Shown in pieces: positions 44,216-53,929 of a stretch of DNA of 64,000 nucleotides. The DNA comes from Xanthomonas sp. F10. Lineage in GTDB: Bacteria; Pseudomonadota; Gammaproteobacteria; Xanthomonadales; Xanthomonadaceae. Location of the stretch: contig NZ_JACHNP010000001.1 of assembly GCF_014206815.1 (NCBI RefSeq), positions 2,508,456-2,572,455 on the forward strand, read 5' to 3'. The number at the start of each line of letters is the position of its first letter. Positions within the stretch are counted from its first letter, which is position 1. The notes under the pieces are model-generated. The model was not told the DNA's origin. It worked only from the letters and a program-made list of their open reading frames with translations, and ran no database searches. A program made the position numbers and the translations under genes.

Positions 44216-44602
44216 AGGCTGGGATTCGGGATTCGGGATTCGGGATTCGGGATTCGGGATTCGGGATTCGGGATTCGGGATTCGGGATTCGGGATGGCAG
44301 CATGCTGTCCACGGTCAAATCGCGGTCAAGCGATTTCATGAAAAATGTGCCGGTTTTTGAAAGAAAAACCGCCCTCCCTGAAACCGCCGCGACACCGTGG
44401 CTTTTTTGTGGGAGAGGCTTCAGCCCCGACGCCTTACCGATACCGCATCGGGACTGAAGCCCCCCACAGAAAAGCGGCACGGCGACGAACTCGCGAAAAT
44501 CCCGAATCCCGAATCCCGGCTTTTGGCGTCATCGTTCCTACATGCGCTGGACATGTTCGCTTCACTGCGGTGCGCGAGGCTTTGTCAAACCGGAGCCCCC
44601 GC
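44216..44602. repeat. Intergenic region with heptad tandem repeat and GTAG-like palindrome
   Basis: Position 44221 begins ten full copies of GGGATTC plus GGGAT (to 44295). A palindrome of variant GTGGGAGAGGCTTCAGCC sequences lies at 44407-44467. The complementary arm follows, with ACTCGCGAAAA and two GAATCCC copies (44490-44518). The order matches the recR-ybaB element. No gene is seen in these 387 bp. The glycosyltransferase promoter probably lies after 44520. Confidence 0.8.
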
Positions 44603-45736
44603 ATGCGCTACGCGATCGTCACCGAGACGTATCCCCCTGAGGTCAACGGCGTCGCGCTGACCGTGCAGGGGCTGGAACTGGGGCTGCGCGCACGCGGCCA
44701 TACCGTCGACGTGGTGCGCCCGCGCCAGGCCGGCGACGCCGACCCGGCGGACCTGCGGCTGGTGCGCGGCGCGGCGCTGCCGCGCTACCCCGGACTGAAG
44801 TTCGGCCTGCCGGCACCACGCCGCCTGACCCGACTGTGGCAGGCGGCGCCGCCGGATGCGGTGTACATCGCCACCGAGGGCCCGCTGGGTTGGTCGGCGC
44901 TACGCAGCGCGCGGCGCCTGGGCATTCCGATCGCCACCGGCTTCCACACCCGTTTCGACGAATACCTGCCGCAGTACGGCGCGGCCTGGCTGCAGTCGAC
45001 CGCGCTGCGCTGGATGCGGCGCTTCCACAACCAGGCCCAGGCGACCCTGGTGCCGACCCGCGAGTTGCGCAACTTCCTTGCCACCCAGGGCTTCGAGCGG
45101 GTACGCCTGCTGGCGCGGGCGGTGGACAGCAAGCAGTTCGAGCCGCAGCGCCGCGATGCGCAGTTGCGCGCGCAGTGGGGCCTGCACGACGACGATTGCG
45201 CGGTGCTGTACGTGGGCCGCATCGCCTCGGAGAAGAACCTGCCGCTGGCGGTGCGTGCGTTCCGCCAGTTGCAGCAGCTGCGCCCGCGCGCGCGCTTCGT
45301 CTGGGTCGGCGACGGCCCGCTGCGCGAGCGCCTGGCGCAGGAGAACCCGGACTTCATTTTCTGCGGCATCCAGCGCGGCGACGCGCTGGCGCGGCATTTC
45401 GCCAGCGGCGACCTGTTCCTGTTCCCCAGCCGCAGCGAGACCTTCGGCAACGTGACCCTGGAGGCGATGGCCAGCGGCGTGGCCACGGTCGCCTTCGACT
45501 ACGGCGCGGCACGCGAATACCTGCGCGACGGCCTCAACGGTGCGGCGGTGGCCGACGACGACGCCTTCATCGCCGCCGCCTTGCGCCTGGGCAGCGACGA
45601 CGCGCTGCGCCGGCGCCTGGGCGAGGCCGCCTGCGCGTCGATGCAGCAACTGCGCCCGGAGCGGGTGGTGGCCGATTTCGATGCGCTGCTCGACCAACTG
45701 GCACAGACCCGGAGGACGCATGTCGACGCGGCTTGA
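44603..45736 (+). CDS. Family 4/1-type glycosyltransferase
   Basis: The 377-residue GT-B protein begins MRYAIVTETYPPEVNGVALT. The acceptor-domain segment GFHTRFDEYLPQYG and the donor-site acidic E-X7-E motif in PSRSETFGNVTLEAMASG are clear. The sequence is close to the GDP-mannose-dependent or sulfolipid-type alpha-glycosyltransferases that make glycolipids. The following PAP2 phosphatase overlaps by 17 bp, which suggests a joint lipid-linked pathway, possibly glycosylation and dephosphorylation of a lipid. The donor is not assignable. Confidence 0.88.
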   Translation: MRYAIVTETYPPEVNGVALTVQGLELGLRARGHTVDVVRPRQAGDADPADLRLVRGAALPRYPGLKFGLPAPRRLTRLWQAAPPDAVYIATEGPLGWSALRSARRLGIPIATGFHTRFDEYLPQYGAAWLQSTALRWMRRFHNQAQATLVPTRELRNFLATQGFERVRLLARAVDSKQFEPQRRDAQLRAQWGLHDDDCAVLYVGRIASEKNLPLAVRAFRQLQQLRPRARFVWVGDGPLRERLAQENPDFIFCGIQRGDALARHFASGDLFLFPSRSETFGNVTLEAMASGVATVAFDYGAAREYLRDGLNGAAVADDDAFIAAALRLGSDDALRRRLGEAACASMQQLRPERVVADFDALLDQLAQTRRTHVDAA

Positions 45737-46247
45737 GATCCTGCGCGGGCACGAGACCCGCTGGTGCCGGCGCGCCAATCATTGGTGCCGGCGGCGCTCG
45801 GTGCGGCGCTTCTTCTCGGCGATCAGCCGGCTCGGCGACGGCGTGTTCTGGTATGCGCTGATGACCCTGCTGGTGCTGTGCGACGGCATGGACGGCGTGT
45901 TCGCCTCCGCGCACATGGCCGCCACCGGCGTGGTCGCGCTGAGCCTGTACAAGGGCCTGAAGCGCTGGACCCGCCGCCCGCGCCCGTACGCCGCCGACCT
46001 GCGCATCCGCGCCTGGGTGGCGCCGCTGGACGAGTTCAGCTTCCCCTCCGGCCATACCCTGCACGCGGTGTCCTTCGGCATCGTCGCCCTCGCCTACTAC
46101 CCCTGGCTGGCGCCGCTGCTGGTGCCCTTCATCGCCTGCGTGGCGCTGTCGCGGGTGGTGCTGGGCCTGCACTACCCCAGCGACGTGCTCGCGGCCACTG
46201 GCATCGGCGCGCTGCTGGCGGGCGTGTCGTTGTGGTTCGTGGGGTGA
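45720..46247 (+). CDS. PAP2-family lipid phosphatase
   Basis: The 175-residue membrane protein has the three phosphatase motifs: [12 protein letters not shown] (K-X6-RP), [13 protein letters not shown] (PSGH) and [15 protein letters not shown] (SR-X5-H-X3-D). About five helices surround them. It probably dephosphorylates a lipid phosphate at the periplasmic face, for example undecaprenyl pyrophosphate or phosphatidic acid. The start ATG overlaps the glycosyltransferase gene by 17 bp, so both are translationally coupled. Confidence 0.92.
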   Translation: MSTRLEILRGHETRWCRRANHWCRRRSVRRFFSAISRLGDGVFWYALMTLLVLCDGMDGVFASAHMAATGVVALSLYKGLKRWTRRPRPYAADLRIRAWVAPLDEFSFPSGHTLHAVSFGIVALAYYPWLAPLLVPFIACVALSRVVLGLHYPSDVLAATGIGALLAGVSLWFVG

Positions 46248-46255
46248 GGAAAAGT

Positions 46256-46400
46256 CGGGACCCGGGACCCGGGGCCCGGGACCCGGAAAAGCAGGACAGC
46301 GCGGCCTCGCAGTAAGCGCGGTAGCGAACGGCATCAACCCGCGCGCGCCCGGCGGCGTCATGGCGCCGCTGTTCCGGGCCCCGGGTCCCGGGTCCCGGCC
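46256..46400. repeat. Inverted GGGACCC-type arms between the PAP2 gene and lpxH
   Basis: Runs of CGGGACC/CGGGGCC (46256-46290) are matched by the complementary CCCGGGTCC series at 46374-46400, about 90 bp apart. The pattern is like the GGGATTC arms at 8.1 and 44.2 kb with a changed heptad and no GTAG palindrome in the middle. The arms could form a large hairpin upstream of lpxH. Confidence 0.65.
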
Positions 46401-46413
46401 TTACAATGCTCCC

Positions 46414-47151
46414 ATGACCACGCTGTTCATCTCCGACCTGCATCTGGATCCGGCACGGCCGGCGATCACCGCGCTGTTTCTGGATTTCCTGCGCGGGGAG
46501 GCGCGCCAGGCCGAGGTGCTGTACATCCTCGGCGACCTGTTCGAGGCCTGGATCGGCGACGACACGCCGTCCGAAGCGGCCGATGCGGTGGCGTTGGAGT
46601 TGCACGCGCTGCACGAGGCCGGGGTGCCGGTGTTCTTCATGCACGGCAACCGCGACTTCCTGCTCGGCGTCGACTATGCGCAGCGCGCCGGCCTGCGCCT
46701 GCTGCCCGACCCCTGCGTGATCGACCTGTACGACGAGCCGACCCTGCTGCTGCACGGCGACCTGCTGTGCACCGACGACACCGCCTACCAGGCATTCCGC
46801 GCGCAGACCCGCGACCCGGCCTTCCAGCAGCAGTTCCTGGCGCAGCCGCTGGCCGCGCGCATCGCCTACGCGCAACAGGCGCGCGCCGCCAGCCAGGCGC
46901 GCCAGGCCGACCTGAAACAGGGCGACCGCGCGCAGTTCGAGACCGTCACCGACGTGGCGCCGGCCGAAGTCGCCGCCACCTTGGCCCGCTACGGCGTGGC
47001 GCGGATGATCCATGGCCACACCCATCGGCCGGCAGTACATGCGCTGGACGTGGACGGCCGCGCCTGCACCCGCATCGTGCTCGGCGACTGGTACGAGCAG
47101 GGCTCGGTGCTGCGCGTGGACGCGCAGGGCTGCCAACTGCAACAGCTCTAG
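46414..47151 (+). CDS. lpxH: UDP-2,3-diacylglucosamine diphosphatase LpxH
   Basis: LpxH (245 residues) cleaves UDP-2,3-diacylglucosamine to lipid X in lipid A synthesis. It is a calcineurin-like phosphoesterase: [11 protein letters not shown] (Asp8, His10), [34 protein letters not shown] and [12 protein letters not shown]. The ATG at 46414 is preferred; the frame upstream runs through the repeat arm. It is monocistronic. The 288 bp after it show no gene that I can support. Confidence 0.95.
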   Translation: MTTLFISDLHLDPARPAITALFLDFLRGEARQAEVLYILGDLFEAWIGDDTPSEAADAVALELHALHEAGVPVFFMHGNRDFLLGVDYAQRAGLRLLPDPCVIDLYDEPTLLLHGDLLCTDDTAYQAFRAQTRDPAFQQQFLAQPLAARIAYAQQARAASQARQADLKQGDRAQFETVTDVAPAEVAATLARYGVARMIHGHTHRPAVHALDVDGRACTRIVLGDWYEQGSVLRVDAQGCQLQQL

Positions 47152-47439
47152 CGCACGCTTCCGGCGCCGTCGCGCGGCGCAGCACTCTCCTGCGGCGAAC
47201 GCGCGACCGCAGGACGACACCCAACTACGCTTCGATCCGGAATTCCACGGGGCCGCCGAGTCCAGCACTTGAACGCAGCAGATGGCCACGGCCTGCCTCA
47301 TGGAACGCCGCAACCGGCGTGGCAGTGACGCGCGACGTCGCCTCGTCCGCGTGCGCGTCGCCTCCATCCATCCGCATTTCCTTGCCGCGTCCCGCGGCAA
47401 CCACGCGTCGGCCACGGCGCGAAGCCACGTCGCTCAGCG

Positions 47440-47925
47440 CTAGCCGCCGCTGGCTTGCTGCTGCCGCCATTGCGCGTAATCGACGAAGTCGCCATCGACC
47501 ACGTCGTACCAGCGGATCGCGCCGGAGCGCTCGACGCGGAAGCGGTCGCGAACCGGTTCGGTCTGCGGGTCGCCGGGGCAGCCGTCGCCGTGTTTCTCAC
47601 GCACCGCGATCTCGATCGCCGCCGGCGCGACGGGCTTGGAAGCGGCCGCTGCAGACGCGGTCGCGGAGGCGGCCTCGTCCTCGTCGTTCTCGATGGCGTA
47701 GCCCAGGCACGGCAGGTCGGGATAGGCGCGATCGGCGGTCAGGCGCGCCTGCAGCAGGTCCATCGCACGGTTTTCGTCGAAGGTGTCGGCCGGCGGGGTC
47801 GCCCGCGGCGCGTCGGTCTTGGCGGTCGGCGACGGAGTCTCGGTCTGCCGATCCGGGGCGGGGCCGCAGCCCGCGCTGAGCATCGCCAGCAGCAGCGCGG
47901 CCGGCAGTCGCATGCGCTTGAACAT
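47440..47925 (-). CDS. Putative lipoprotein, unknown function
   Basis: The 161-residue protein begins MFKRMRLPAALLLAMLSAGC, a lipoprotein signal with lipobox LSAGC (Cys20). A Pro/Thr-rich linker follows, then a domain with NRAMDLLQARLTADRAYPDL and the final RFRVERSGAIRWYDVVDGDF. I do not recognise the domain. It is probably anchored in the outer membrane or facing the periplasm. It is single and on the opposite strand from lpxH. The M72 protease gene lies upstream on the same strand, 141 bp away, with no evident functional tie. Confidence 0.75.
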   Translation of the reverse strand: MFKRMRLPAALLLAMLSAGCGPAPDRQTETPSPTAKTDAPRATPPADTFDENRAMDLLQARLTADRAYPDLPCLGYAIENDEDEAASATASAAAASKPVAPAAIEIAVREKHGDGCPGDPQTEPVRDRFRVERSGAIRWYDVVDGDFVDYAQWRQQQASGG

Positions 47926-48066
47926 CGTCGCTCCCAGGAAGTCGGTCGGCACCGGCCGCGCCGGCGCCGCTTCCCAGCATAGCCGAAGCGGACGCCGCCG
48001 CGCCCGCTCCGGCCGTCTTCGCCGCACGTGGCGCAGGCATGCAGCCTGCACCACGTGCGCGCCGGC

Positions 48067-49311
48067 TCAACGGAACCCGGCCACCGTCGCCTTGGTGTTG
48101 ACCAGCACGCGCTGGTTGTCGGCGCTGCTGGCATTGCCCATCGGCACGCCGTTGTAGGACACGTTCGGGTTGGACCAGTAGTTCAGCCGCGGGCAGCTGC
48201 TGCTGCAGTTGTAGGCCATGATCGTGCGCCAGCTGTTGCCATAGCGATAGCCGTGGCCGTAGGCGTAGGGCGAGGTGCTGGAGTCGGTGGCCACATCGTG
48301 GCGCGCGCTCTGCAGGTGCCCGATCTCGTGGGCGAAGCTGTAGTAGCCGGTGGCGCAATCCCAGTACACCGCCGCGAACGCGGTGGCGGCGGTGGAGCCG
48401 ATGCCCGAGGCCAGGCCGCAGTAGCTGGAATTGTCGATGATCAGCACGCCGACGTCGGCGGCGGTGCTGTTGCGCGAGGTATGGATGCTGTCCATGTAGC
48501 CGTCGCTGGTGCCGCGGAAGCGGGTCAGGTCGGTGTTGAAGTCGCCGGACTCGGTGTAGTTGGTGGTCTCGTAGCCGGCCAGCTGCATGGTGATGCCGAC
48601 GTTGCTGTTGCTGTAGCCCTGGTTGGACTCGGCCACCGCCAGTTGCACCAGCGACTGCATGTTGCCGCCGTAGCTGGTCACCGCCTTGTTGGTCGCCACC
48701 ACCAGCACGCGGATGGTCGCAGGCGAACCGGACGAGGCGCCGGCGGCGGTCATCCGCTCGTCGATCACCGACTGCGGCATCTGCACCGTCGGCAGCAGGG
48801 CGTAGTCGGCCGGATGCTCGGCCGGCATGCGCCGTTCGTCGACCTCCACCAGCACATGGCCGCCGCCGGCGATCGGCCGCAGGTGGAACAGCGTGCCATT
48901 GCTGCGGATGCTGCCGGTGATGGTGTCGCCGCTGCGCACCAGGATCGCCGAGTTCAGCGGGTCCAGGCCGGAGGGCGCACGGGTCCGCGCCACCGCGGCA
49001 TTGCCGAGGTTGCCGTACCAGATGCTGTTGCCGCCTTCCAACTGCTCGGTCTTCAGCTGCGTGGCGGTGATGCGCTGGCCCAGCAGGTCCAACTCAAGTT
49101 GCTGCTGCCCGGCGGTGACGGCGGCGGCGTCCACGCCGACCCGCTGCACCGCGCCGGTGGCGGGATTGGCCAGCAGGCGGCTCAACGCGGGCTCGCCGGC
49201 GATGGACTTGGAGACGTACTGGCTGCTCTGGAACAGGGGCTTTCCCGCCGCGGAGGCGGAACCGGCGACACACAGGGCAAGCATCGCGGTCAGGCTGCAC
49301 ATCGACTTCAT
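48067..49311 (-). CDS. Secreted M72-family zinc metalloprotease (peptidyl-Asp type)
   Basis: The 414-residue protein has a Sec signal peptide (MKSMCSLTAMLALCVAGSAS, cut about residue 22), a propeptide-like region to about residue 200, and a metzincin catalytic domain. The zinc site is HEIGHLQSARHD (His328, Glu329, His332, His338) and the Met-turn is RTIMAYNCSSSC. This fits MEROPS family M72, peptidyl-Asp metalloendopeptidase. It probably leaves the cell or acts in the periplasm. Specificity for Asp is a family inference. Confidence 0.88.
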   Translation of the reverse strand: MKSMCSLTAMLALCVAGSASAAGKPLFQSSQYVSKSIAGEPALSRLLANPATGAVQRVGVDAAAVTAGQQQLELDLLGQRITATQLKTEQLEGGNSIWYGNLGNAAVARTRAPSGLDPLNSAILVRSGDTITGSIRSNGTLFHLRPIAGGGHVLVEVDERRMPAEHPADYALLPTVQMPQSVIDERMTAAGASSGSPATIRVLVVATNKAVTSYGGNMQSLVQLAVAESNQGYSNSNVGITMQLAGYETTNYTESGDFNTDLTRFRGTSDGYMDSIHTSRNSTAADVGVLIIDNSSYCGLASGIGSTAATAFAAVYWDCATGYYSFAHEIGHLQSARHDVATDSSTSPYAYGHGYRYGNSWRTIMAYNCSSSCPRLNYWSNPNVSYNGVPMGNASSADNQRVLVNTKATVAGFR

Positions 49312-49546
49312 GTCGGACTCCTGGGGTGGTGAGTAGGGACGAACGTCGCCCCGCGCGCGGCCAGATCGGGGGAGGCCGCGCGGGGGAGTTCGATTAGCCG
49401 CTCAGCCACCGTTCAGCGCAAGCACCAAATGCAGCGGGGTCGCAGCTCGGAGATAGGCGTCACAGAAAGCAGGCGTCCCGACGGTCATGCCGCCCTCGCC
49501 AGCGCGTTTCCGCAACACGCGTGCTGCCCCATAGGGCAACGCCGCC

Positions 49547-50383
49547 TCAGCCGGCCTGCTGCTGCAGGGCCAGCAATTCGTCCTCGTCGAAGCCGGCCAG
49601 CAGGCGCGCCTGCAGGTTGAACGGGCCGTGCAGATAGCCACCGGCGTACTCGCGCAGCAGGGCGGCGAAGCGGGCGCGCGGCTCGATCCCGGCCTGCGTG
49701 CAGTACCAGCGGTACCAGCGCGAGCCGGCGGCCACGTGCGCCACTTCCTCGCGCAGGATGATCTCCAGGATGTCGGCGGTGGCGTCGTCGCCGAGCGCGC
49801 GCAGCTTGGCGATCATGCCCGGGGTCACGTCCAGGCCGCGCGCTTCCAATACCCGCGGCACCAGCGCCATCCGCGCCAGGCCGTCGTGGGCGGTCTTCTC
49901 GCACATCTCCCACAGGCCGTTGTGCGCGGCGAAATCGCCGTAGGCGTGGCCCAGCGCGCGCAGGCGGTCGCGCAGCAGCACGAAATGGCGCGATTCGTCG
50001 TCCGCCACCGCCACCCAGTCGGCATAGAACGCCGGCGGCAGGCCACGGAAGCGGTAGACCGCGTCCCAGGCCAGGTCGATGGCGTTGAGTTCGATGTGGG
50101 CGATGGCGTGGATGAAGGCAGCGCGACCCTCGGTGCTACCGAGGCCGCGCCGCGGCAGCTCGCGCGGGTGCACCAGCAGCGGCCGTGGCGGCCGCCCCGG
50201 CATGCGGGTCGGCTCAGGCGCCGGCGCGGCGGCCGGCACCGCCAGCGCGCCATCGCGCCAGGCCGCGGCATGGCGCTGGGTCAGCGCGACTTTCTCGTCG
50301 GGGTCGGCCGCGTCCAGGCAGGCACGCGCGGCCTGGTACAAGTCGCCGTTCACGGCGCCACCAGCGGCGGCCGGCCCGCCCAT
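49547..50383 (-). CDS. DUF455 ferritin-like protein
   Basis: The protein (278 residues from the ATG at 50383) has a four-helix ferritin-like core with repeated metal-ligand pairs: AIAHIELNAIDLAWD (Glu, His), VADDESRHFVLLRDRL (Glu, His) and ILREEVAHVAAGSRWY (Glu, His). This arrangement of DUF455 suggests a diiron site. No reaction is established. The N-terminus is uncertain: a GTG at 50350 (giving NGDLYQAARACLDAAD) may be the true start because the first 11 residues look non-conserved. It lies 39 bp after purF on the same strand. Confidence 0.88.
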   Translation of the reverse strand: MGGPAAAGGAVNGDLYQAARACLDAADPDEKVALTQRHAAAWRDGALAVPAAAPAPEPTRMPGRPPRPLLVHPRELPRRGLGSTEGRAAFIHAIAHIELNAIDLAWDAVYRFRGLPPAFYADWVAVADDESRHFVLLRDRLRALGHAYGDFAAHNGLWEMCEKTAHDGLARMALVPRVLEARGLDVTPGMIAKLRALGDDATADILEIILREEVAHVAAGSRWYRWYCTQAGIEPRARFAALLREYAGGYLHGPFNLQARLLAGFDEDELLALQQQAG

Positions 50384-50422
50384 GCAGGCATGCGCTGCGC
50401 CCGGGCACTGGCGCCGCGGGGC

Positions 50423-51889
50423 TCAGGCACGGCGCTTGCGCTTGGCCTCGTCCGAGCGCAACTGCATGATCCGCTCGAAATAGCCGGGTTCGATGCCGGT
50501 GGTGTACTGGCCGTTGAAGCACGAGGAGTCGAACGCCTTCAGTTCCGGGTTGCCCTCGCGCACCGCGGTCTCCAGGTCTTCCAGATCCTGGTAGATCAGC
50601 CAGTCGCAGCCGAGGAATTCCTGGATCTCCTGCTCGCTGCGGCCGTGCGCGACCAGTTCGTCGGCGGCCGGCATGTCGATGCCGTAGATGTTGGGATAGC
50701 GCACCGGCGGTGCGGCGCTGGCCAGGTACACCTTGCGCGCGCCGGCGTCGCGCGCCATCTGCACGATCTGCCGGCTGGTGGTGCCACGCACGATCGAATC
50801 GTCGACCAGCAGCACCACGCGGTTGCGGAATTCCAGGTGGATCGGATTGAGCTTGCGGCGCACCGACTTCACCCGCTCGCCCTGCCCCGGCATGATGAAA
50901 GTGCGGCCGATGTAGCGGTTCTTGACGAAGCCCTCGCGGTACTTCACCCCGAGCACGTTGGAGATCTCCAGCGCAGCGTCGCGCGAGGTGTCCGGGATCG
51001 GGATGATGGTGTCGATGTCGTGGTCCGGGCGCAGGCGCAGGATCTTCTCGCCCAGCTTCATGCCCATGCGCATGCGCGCCTTGTGCACCGAGACGTTGTC
51101 GATCATCGAGTCCGGGCGCGCGAAGTACACGTACTCGAAGATGCACGGGGTGTGGTCGGTGGGCGAGGCGCAGACCTCGGAGAACAGCTCGCCGCGGCCG
51201 GTGATGACCAGTGCTTCGCCCGGACGCACGTCGCGCACGCGGGTGAAGCCGAGGATGTCCAGCGCCGAGGATTCGGAGGCGACGATGTACTCGTCGCCCT
51301 CCACGCCCTCGCGCTTGCCCAGCACCAGCGGGCGGATGCCGTGCGGATCGCGGAACGCGACCAGGCCCAGCCCCAGCACCACGCTGACCACGGCGTAGCC
51401 GCCCTTGCAGCGGCGGTGCACGCCGGCCACCGCGCGGATCGCCGCTTCCGGGGTCAGCATGCGCTGCGCGTCCAGCTCGTAGGCGAACACGTTCAGCAGC
51501 ACTTCGCTGTCCGAATCGGTGTTGATGTTGCGGCGGTCGGCCTCGAACACCTGCTGGCGCAAGGCCTCGGTGTTGACCAGATTGCCGTTGTGGGCCAGCG
51601 CGATGCCGTACGGCGAATTCACGTAGAACGGTTGCGCCTCGTCCATACCTTCGGATCCGGCGGTCGGATAGCGGCAATGGGCGATGCCGACGCGCCCTTC
51701 CAGCACCGCCATGCGCTTCTCGTCGAAGACGTCGCGGACCAGGCCGTTGGCCTTCTGCACGCGCAGGCGGGTGCCGTCGGCGGTGGCGATGCCCGCCGCG
51801 TCCTGGCCGCGGTGCTGCAGCACGGCCAGGCCGTCATAGAGTTGCCCGGCCACGTTCTGGTTGCCGACGATTCCGACGATGCCACACAT
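50423..51889 (-). CDS. purF: Amidophosphoribosyltransferase
   Basis: PurF (488 residues) makes phosphoribosylamine from PRPP and glutamine, the first step of purine synthesis. Cys2 in [20 protein letters not shown] is the N-terminal nucleophile, so no propeptide is cut. The glutaminase continues with [15 protein letters not shown]. The PRPP loop [19 protein letters not shown] is near residues 350-370. It is the E. coli-type enzyme without Fe-S Cys ligands at the end. It is downstream of cvpA in the conserved folC-dedD-cvpA-purF order. Confidence 0.97.
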   Translation of the reverse strand: MCGIVGIVGNQNVAGQLYDGLAVLQHRGQDAAGIATADGTRLRVQKANGLVRDVFDEKRMAVLEGRVGIAHCRYPTAGSEGMDEAQPFYVNSPYGIALAHNGNLVNTEALRQQVFEADRRNINTDSDSEVLLNVFAYELDAQRMLTPEAAIRAVAGVHRRCKGGYAVVSVVLGLGLVAFRDPHGIRPLVLGKREGVEGDEYIVASESSALDILGFTRVRDVRPGEALVITGRGELFSEVCASPTDHTPCIFEYVYFARPDSMIDNVSVHKARMRMGMKLGEKILRLRPDHDIDTIIPIPDTSRDAALEISNVLGVKYREGFVKNRYIGRTFIMPGQGERVKSVRRKLNPIHLEFRNRVVLLVDDSIVRGTTSRQIVQMARDAGARKVYLASAAPPVRYPNIYGIDMPAADELVAHGRSEQEIQEFLGCDWLIYQDLEDLETAVREGNPELKAFDSSCFNGQYTTGIEPGYFERIMQLRSDEAKRKRRA

Positions 51890-51917
51890 GTCAACGCTCT
51901 CCGCGGCGGGAACGCCG

Positions 51918-52679
51918 CTATTGGGAAGGTGGCCGTGCCTGGCCGTTGGGTTCGACCCGTGCCGGGTCGAATTGCGCCGGACGCGCCTGCGCCGGATCGA
52001 TGTTCGCGGGCATCAGGTGCGACGGATCGCTCCCGGGCTGCGCGGACCGTACCCCGGGACGTCCCAGGGCCTTGGACATCATCTCCTGCAGCCCGCTGGC
52101 CTGCAGGGCGTTGCCCAGCGCGGCATTATCGCCTGCCGCGGGCAAGTTGCCCAAATCCATCTGCGACACGTTCAGTTGCGGCATCTGCGACAGGTTCAAC
52201 TGCGGCATCTGCGGCATGCGCCAGTCCGGCATCTGCGCGCGCATCCAACCCACCCCCGGGCTGAGCACCGGCAGCACCATCGAATGCTGCCAGTCCGGCT
52301 CGCGGGTCAGCGGCGTGAAGCTCATCAGGAAGGCCAGCACCGCGGCGAAGAAACCGCCGCGCACCGTGCCCAGGCCGAAGCCGAGCGCGCGGTCGGTGCC
52401 CGACAGCGCGGTCGAGCGCACCGCGGTGCGGATCACCATGCCGACGATGGCGACCACCGCCATCACCGTCACGAAGGTCAGCGCGTAGCCGCCCAGGTAG
52501 TAGCTCATGCTCGGCCGCGCCCCATCGGCGAGCCAGCGCCCGGTATTGCCGCCGAACTGGAACGTGGCCCAGCCGGCCAGGAACCAGGACAGCGTGCCGA
52601 CCACGATGCCGACGAACCCGCGCAGGGCCCCGAGCAGGGCCGAGACCAGGATCACCGTCAACAGCACCATGTCGATCAT
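51918..52679 (-). CDS. cvpA: CvpA-family membrane protein
   Basis: The 253-residue protein has four membrane helices in residues 3-125 ([20 protein letters not shown], then [32 protein letters not shown] and [14 protein letters not shown]), as in CvpA, which is tied to colicin V production and envelope tolerance. The C-terminal 100 residues are unusual: short repeats ([16 protein letters not shown]) and a Pro/Asp-rich tail ([14 protein letters not shown]). It is 28 bp before purF on the same strand. Confidence 0.9.
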   Translation of the reverse strand: MIDMVLLTVILVSALLGALRGFVGIVVGTLSWFLAGWATFQFGGNTGRWLADGARPSMSYYLGGYALTFVTVMAVVAIVGMVIRTAVRSTALSGTDRALGFGLGTVRGGFFAAVLAFLMSFTPLTREPDWQHSMVLPVLSPGVGWMRAQMPDWRMPQMPQLNLSQMPQLNVSQMDLGNLPAAGDNAALGNALQASGLQEMMSKALGRPGVRSAQPGSDPSHLMPANIDPAQARPAQFDPARVEPNGQARPPSQ

Positions 52680-52774
52680 GCGCGCCTCCCGCGGCCAAGC
52701 CGCTGCATCGCGCCGATCGCGCGTCGCGCCTGCCTTCCCTGGACCATCGTGCTACTCCATGGGCCGCGGCCCGA

Positions 52775-53860
52775 TCAAGGATGTGGACGTACCATACCGC
52801 TGATGCCGACCTTGGCCGCCACCTGGGCGCGCAACTGCTCGGCGTCGGCACGGTTGGCGACCGGCCCCACCCGCACCCGGTTCAGCGCGCCCTTGTCGGT
52901 GCGTACCTGTTCGACGAAGGCGCTGAAGCCGGCCGCGCGCACCTTGTCGCGCAGGGCATTGGCGTCCTCGGCCTTGCCGAAGGCGCCCAACTGCACGGCG
53001 AAGCCGGTGCCGGACGCCGCAGGCGCGGCCGGCACGCTCGGCGCCGGCTTGGCCACTGCCGTGGTGGCCGCAGGGGCCGCCGGCTTGGTGGGTTCAGGCT
53101 TGGGCGTGGCCGGCTTGGCCGGTTCCGGCTTGGGCGCCGGCGGCGTCGCCGGCTTGCTGGTGGCGACCGGCTTGGCCGGCTCCGGCGGCAGCGCCTCGGT
53201 CTTGGCCGGGGCGGCGGGCGCGGCGGCGGCGACATGGCTGGCGGCAGCCGGCGCGGCGCTGGTCGAGGTCGCGTTGCTCGGCGCCGCATCCAGGGTCACC
53301 ACCTGGGCATTGACGTCGTTGCGGACCTTGACCGCCTGCAGGCGCACCGATTCGGCCTGGGCGCGATCGGCATACGGCCCGATCCGCACCCGCCAGGCCT
53401 GGCGCCCGCCGATCGTGGCCTGCTCGCGGAAGCCCGGCAGCTGCGCCTGCTTGAGCCGCGCGATCACCGCATCGGCATCGGCGGCGGTGGCATAGGCGCC
53501 GAAATTCACCGCGTAGTTGCCGGCGGCCACGCTCGGCGGCAGCGGCTGCGCGGCGCTGCCGGCGGCCGGATCGGCCAGGTCGGCGGCATCGGGATTGTTC
53601 TGGACCGGCGCCGGCGCGGGCGTGGCGCCCGGCGTCTTGGCCATGCCCACCGCCCCGCCGCTGGGCGCATCGCCCGGGGTCACCAGCGGCAGTTCGCGGG
53701 TCTCGAACTGGCCGTCGGCCGGCGCCTCGGGCGCCTTCAGCGGCACATTGGCCACGCCGCTGTCGGGCGCAGGCCCCTTCACCAGCATCGGCAGGAAGAT
53801 CACGGCGAGCGCTACCAGGACGAGGGCGCCAATCAATCGCTGTTTCAGGACGGTATCCAC
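52775..53860 (-). CDS. DedD-like SPOR-domain protein
   Basis: The 361-residue protein has a membrane helix (residues 9-27, IGALVLVALAVIFLPMLV). It has two SPOR-like domains: NYAVNFGAYATAADADAVI to about residue 190, and GFAVQLGAFGKAEDANALRD to the end. Between them is a Lys/Pro/Ala-rich linker (KPEPAKPATPKPEP). SPOR domains bind denuded septal peptidoglycan. Its position between folC and cvpA is that of E. coli dedD, but DedD has one SPOR domain, so this is an extended form. Confidence 0.88.
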   Translation of the reverse strand: MDTVLKQRLIGALVLVALAVIFLPMLVKGPAPDSGVANVPLKAPEAPADGQFETRELPLVTPGDAPSGGAVGMAKTPGATPAPAPVQNNPDAADLADPAAGSAAQPLPPSVAAGNYAVNFGAYATAADADAVIARLKQAQLPGFREQATIGGRQAWRVRIGPYADRAQAESVRLQAVKVRNDVNAQVVTLDAAPSNATSTSAAPAAASHVAAAAPAAPAKTEALPPEPAKPVATSKPATPPAPKPEPAKPATPKPEPTKPAAPAATTAVAKPAPSVPAAPAASGTGFAVQLGAFGKAEDANALRDKVRAAGFSAFVEQVRTDKGALNRVRVGPVANRADAEQLRAQVAAKVGISGMVRPHP

Positions 53861-53929
53861 GGAAAGGGTGAGGGGGCGGCGTGGCGGAGTGCCGTCGCGA
53901 TTATAAGGTCGGCCCGCCCGGGGGCGGGA

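Noticed and set aside
44221-44295. CRISPR array
   Set aside because: The 7-bp unit is directly tandem without spacers and no cas gene is near; it is a simple heptad repeat.
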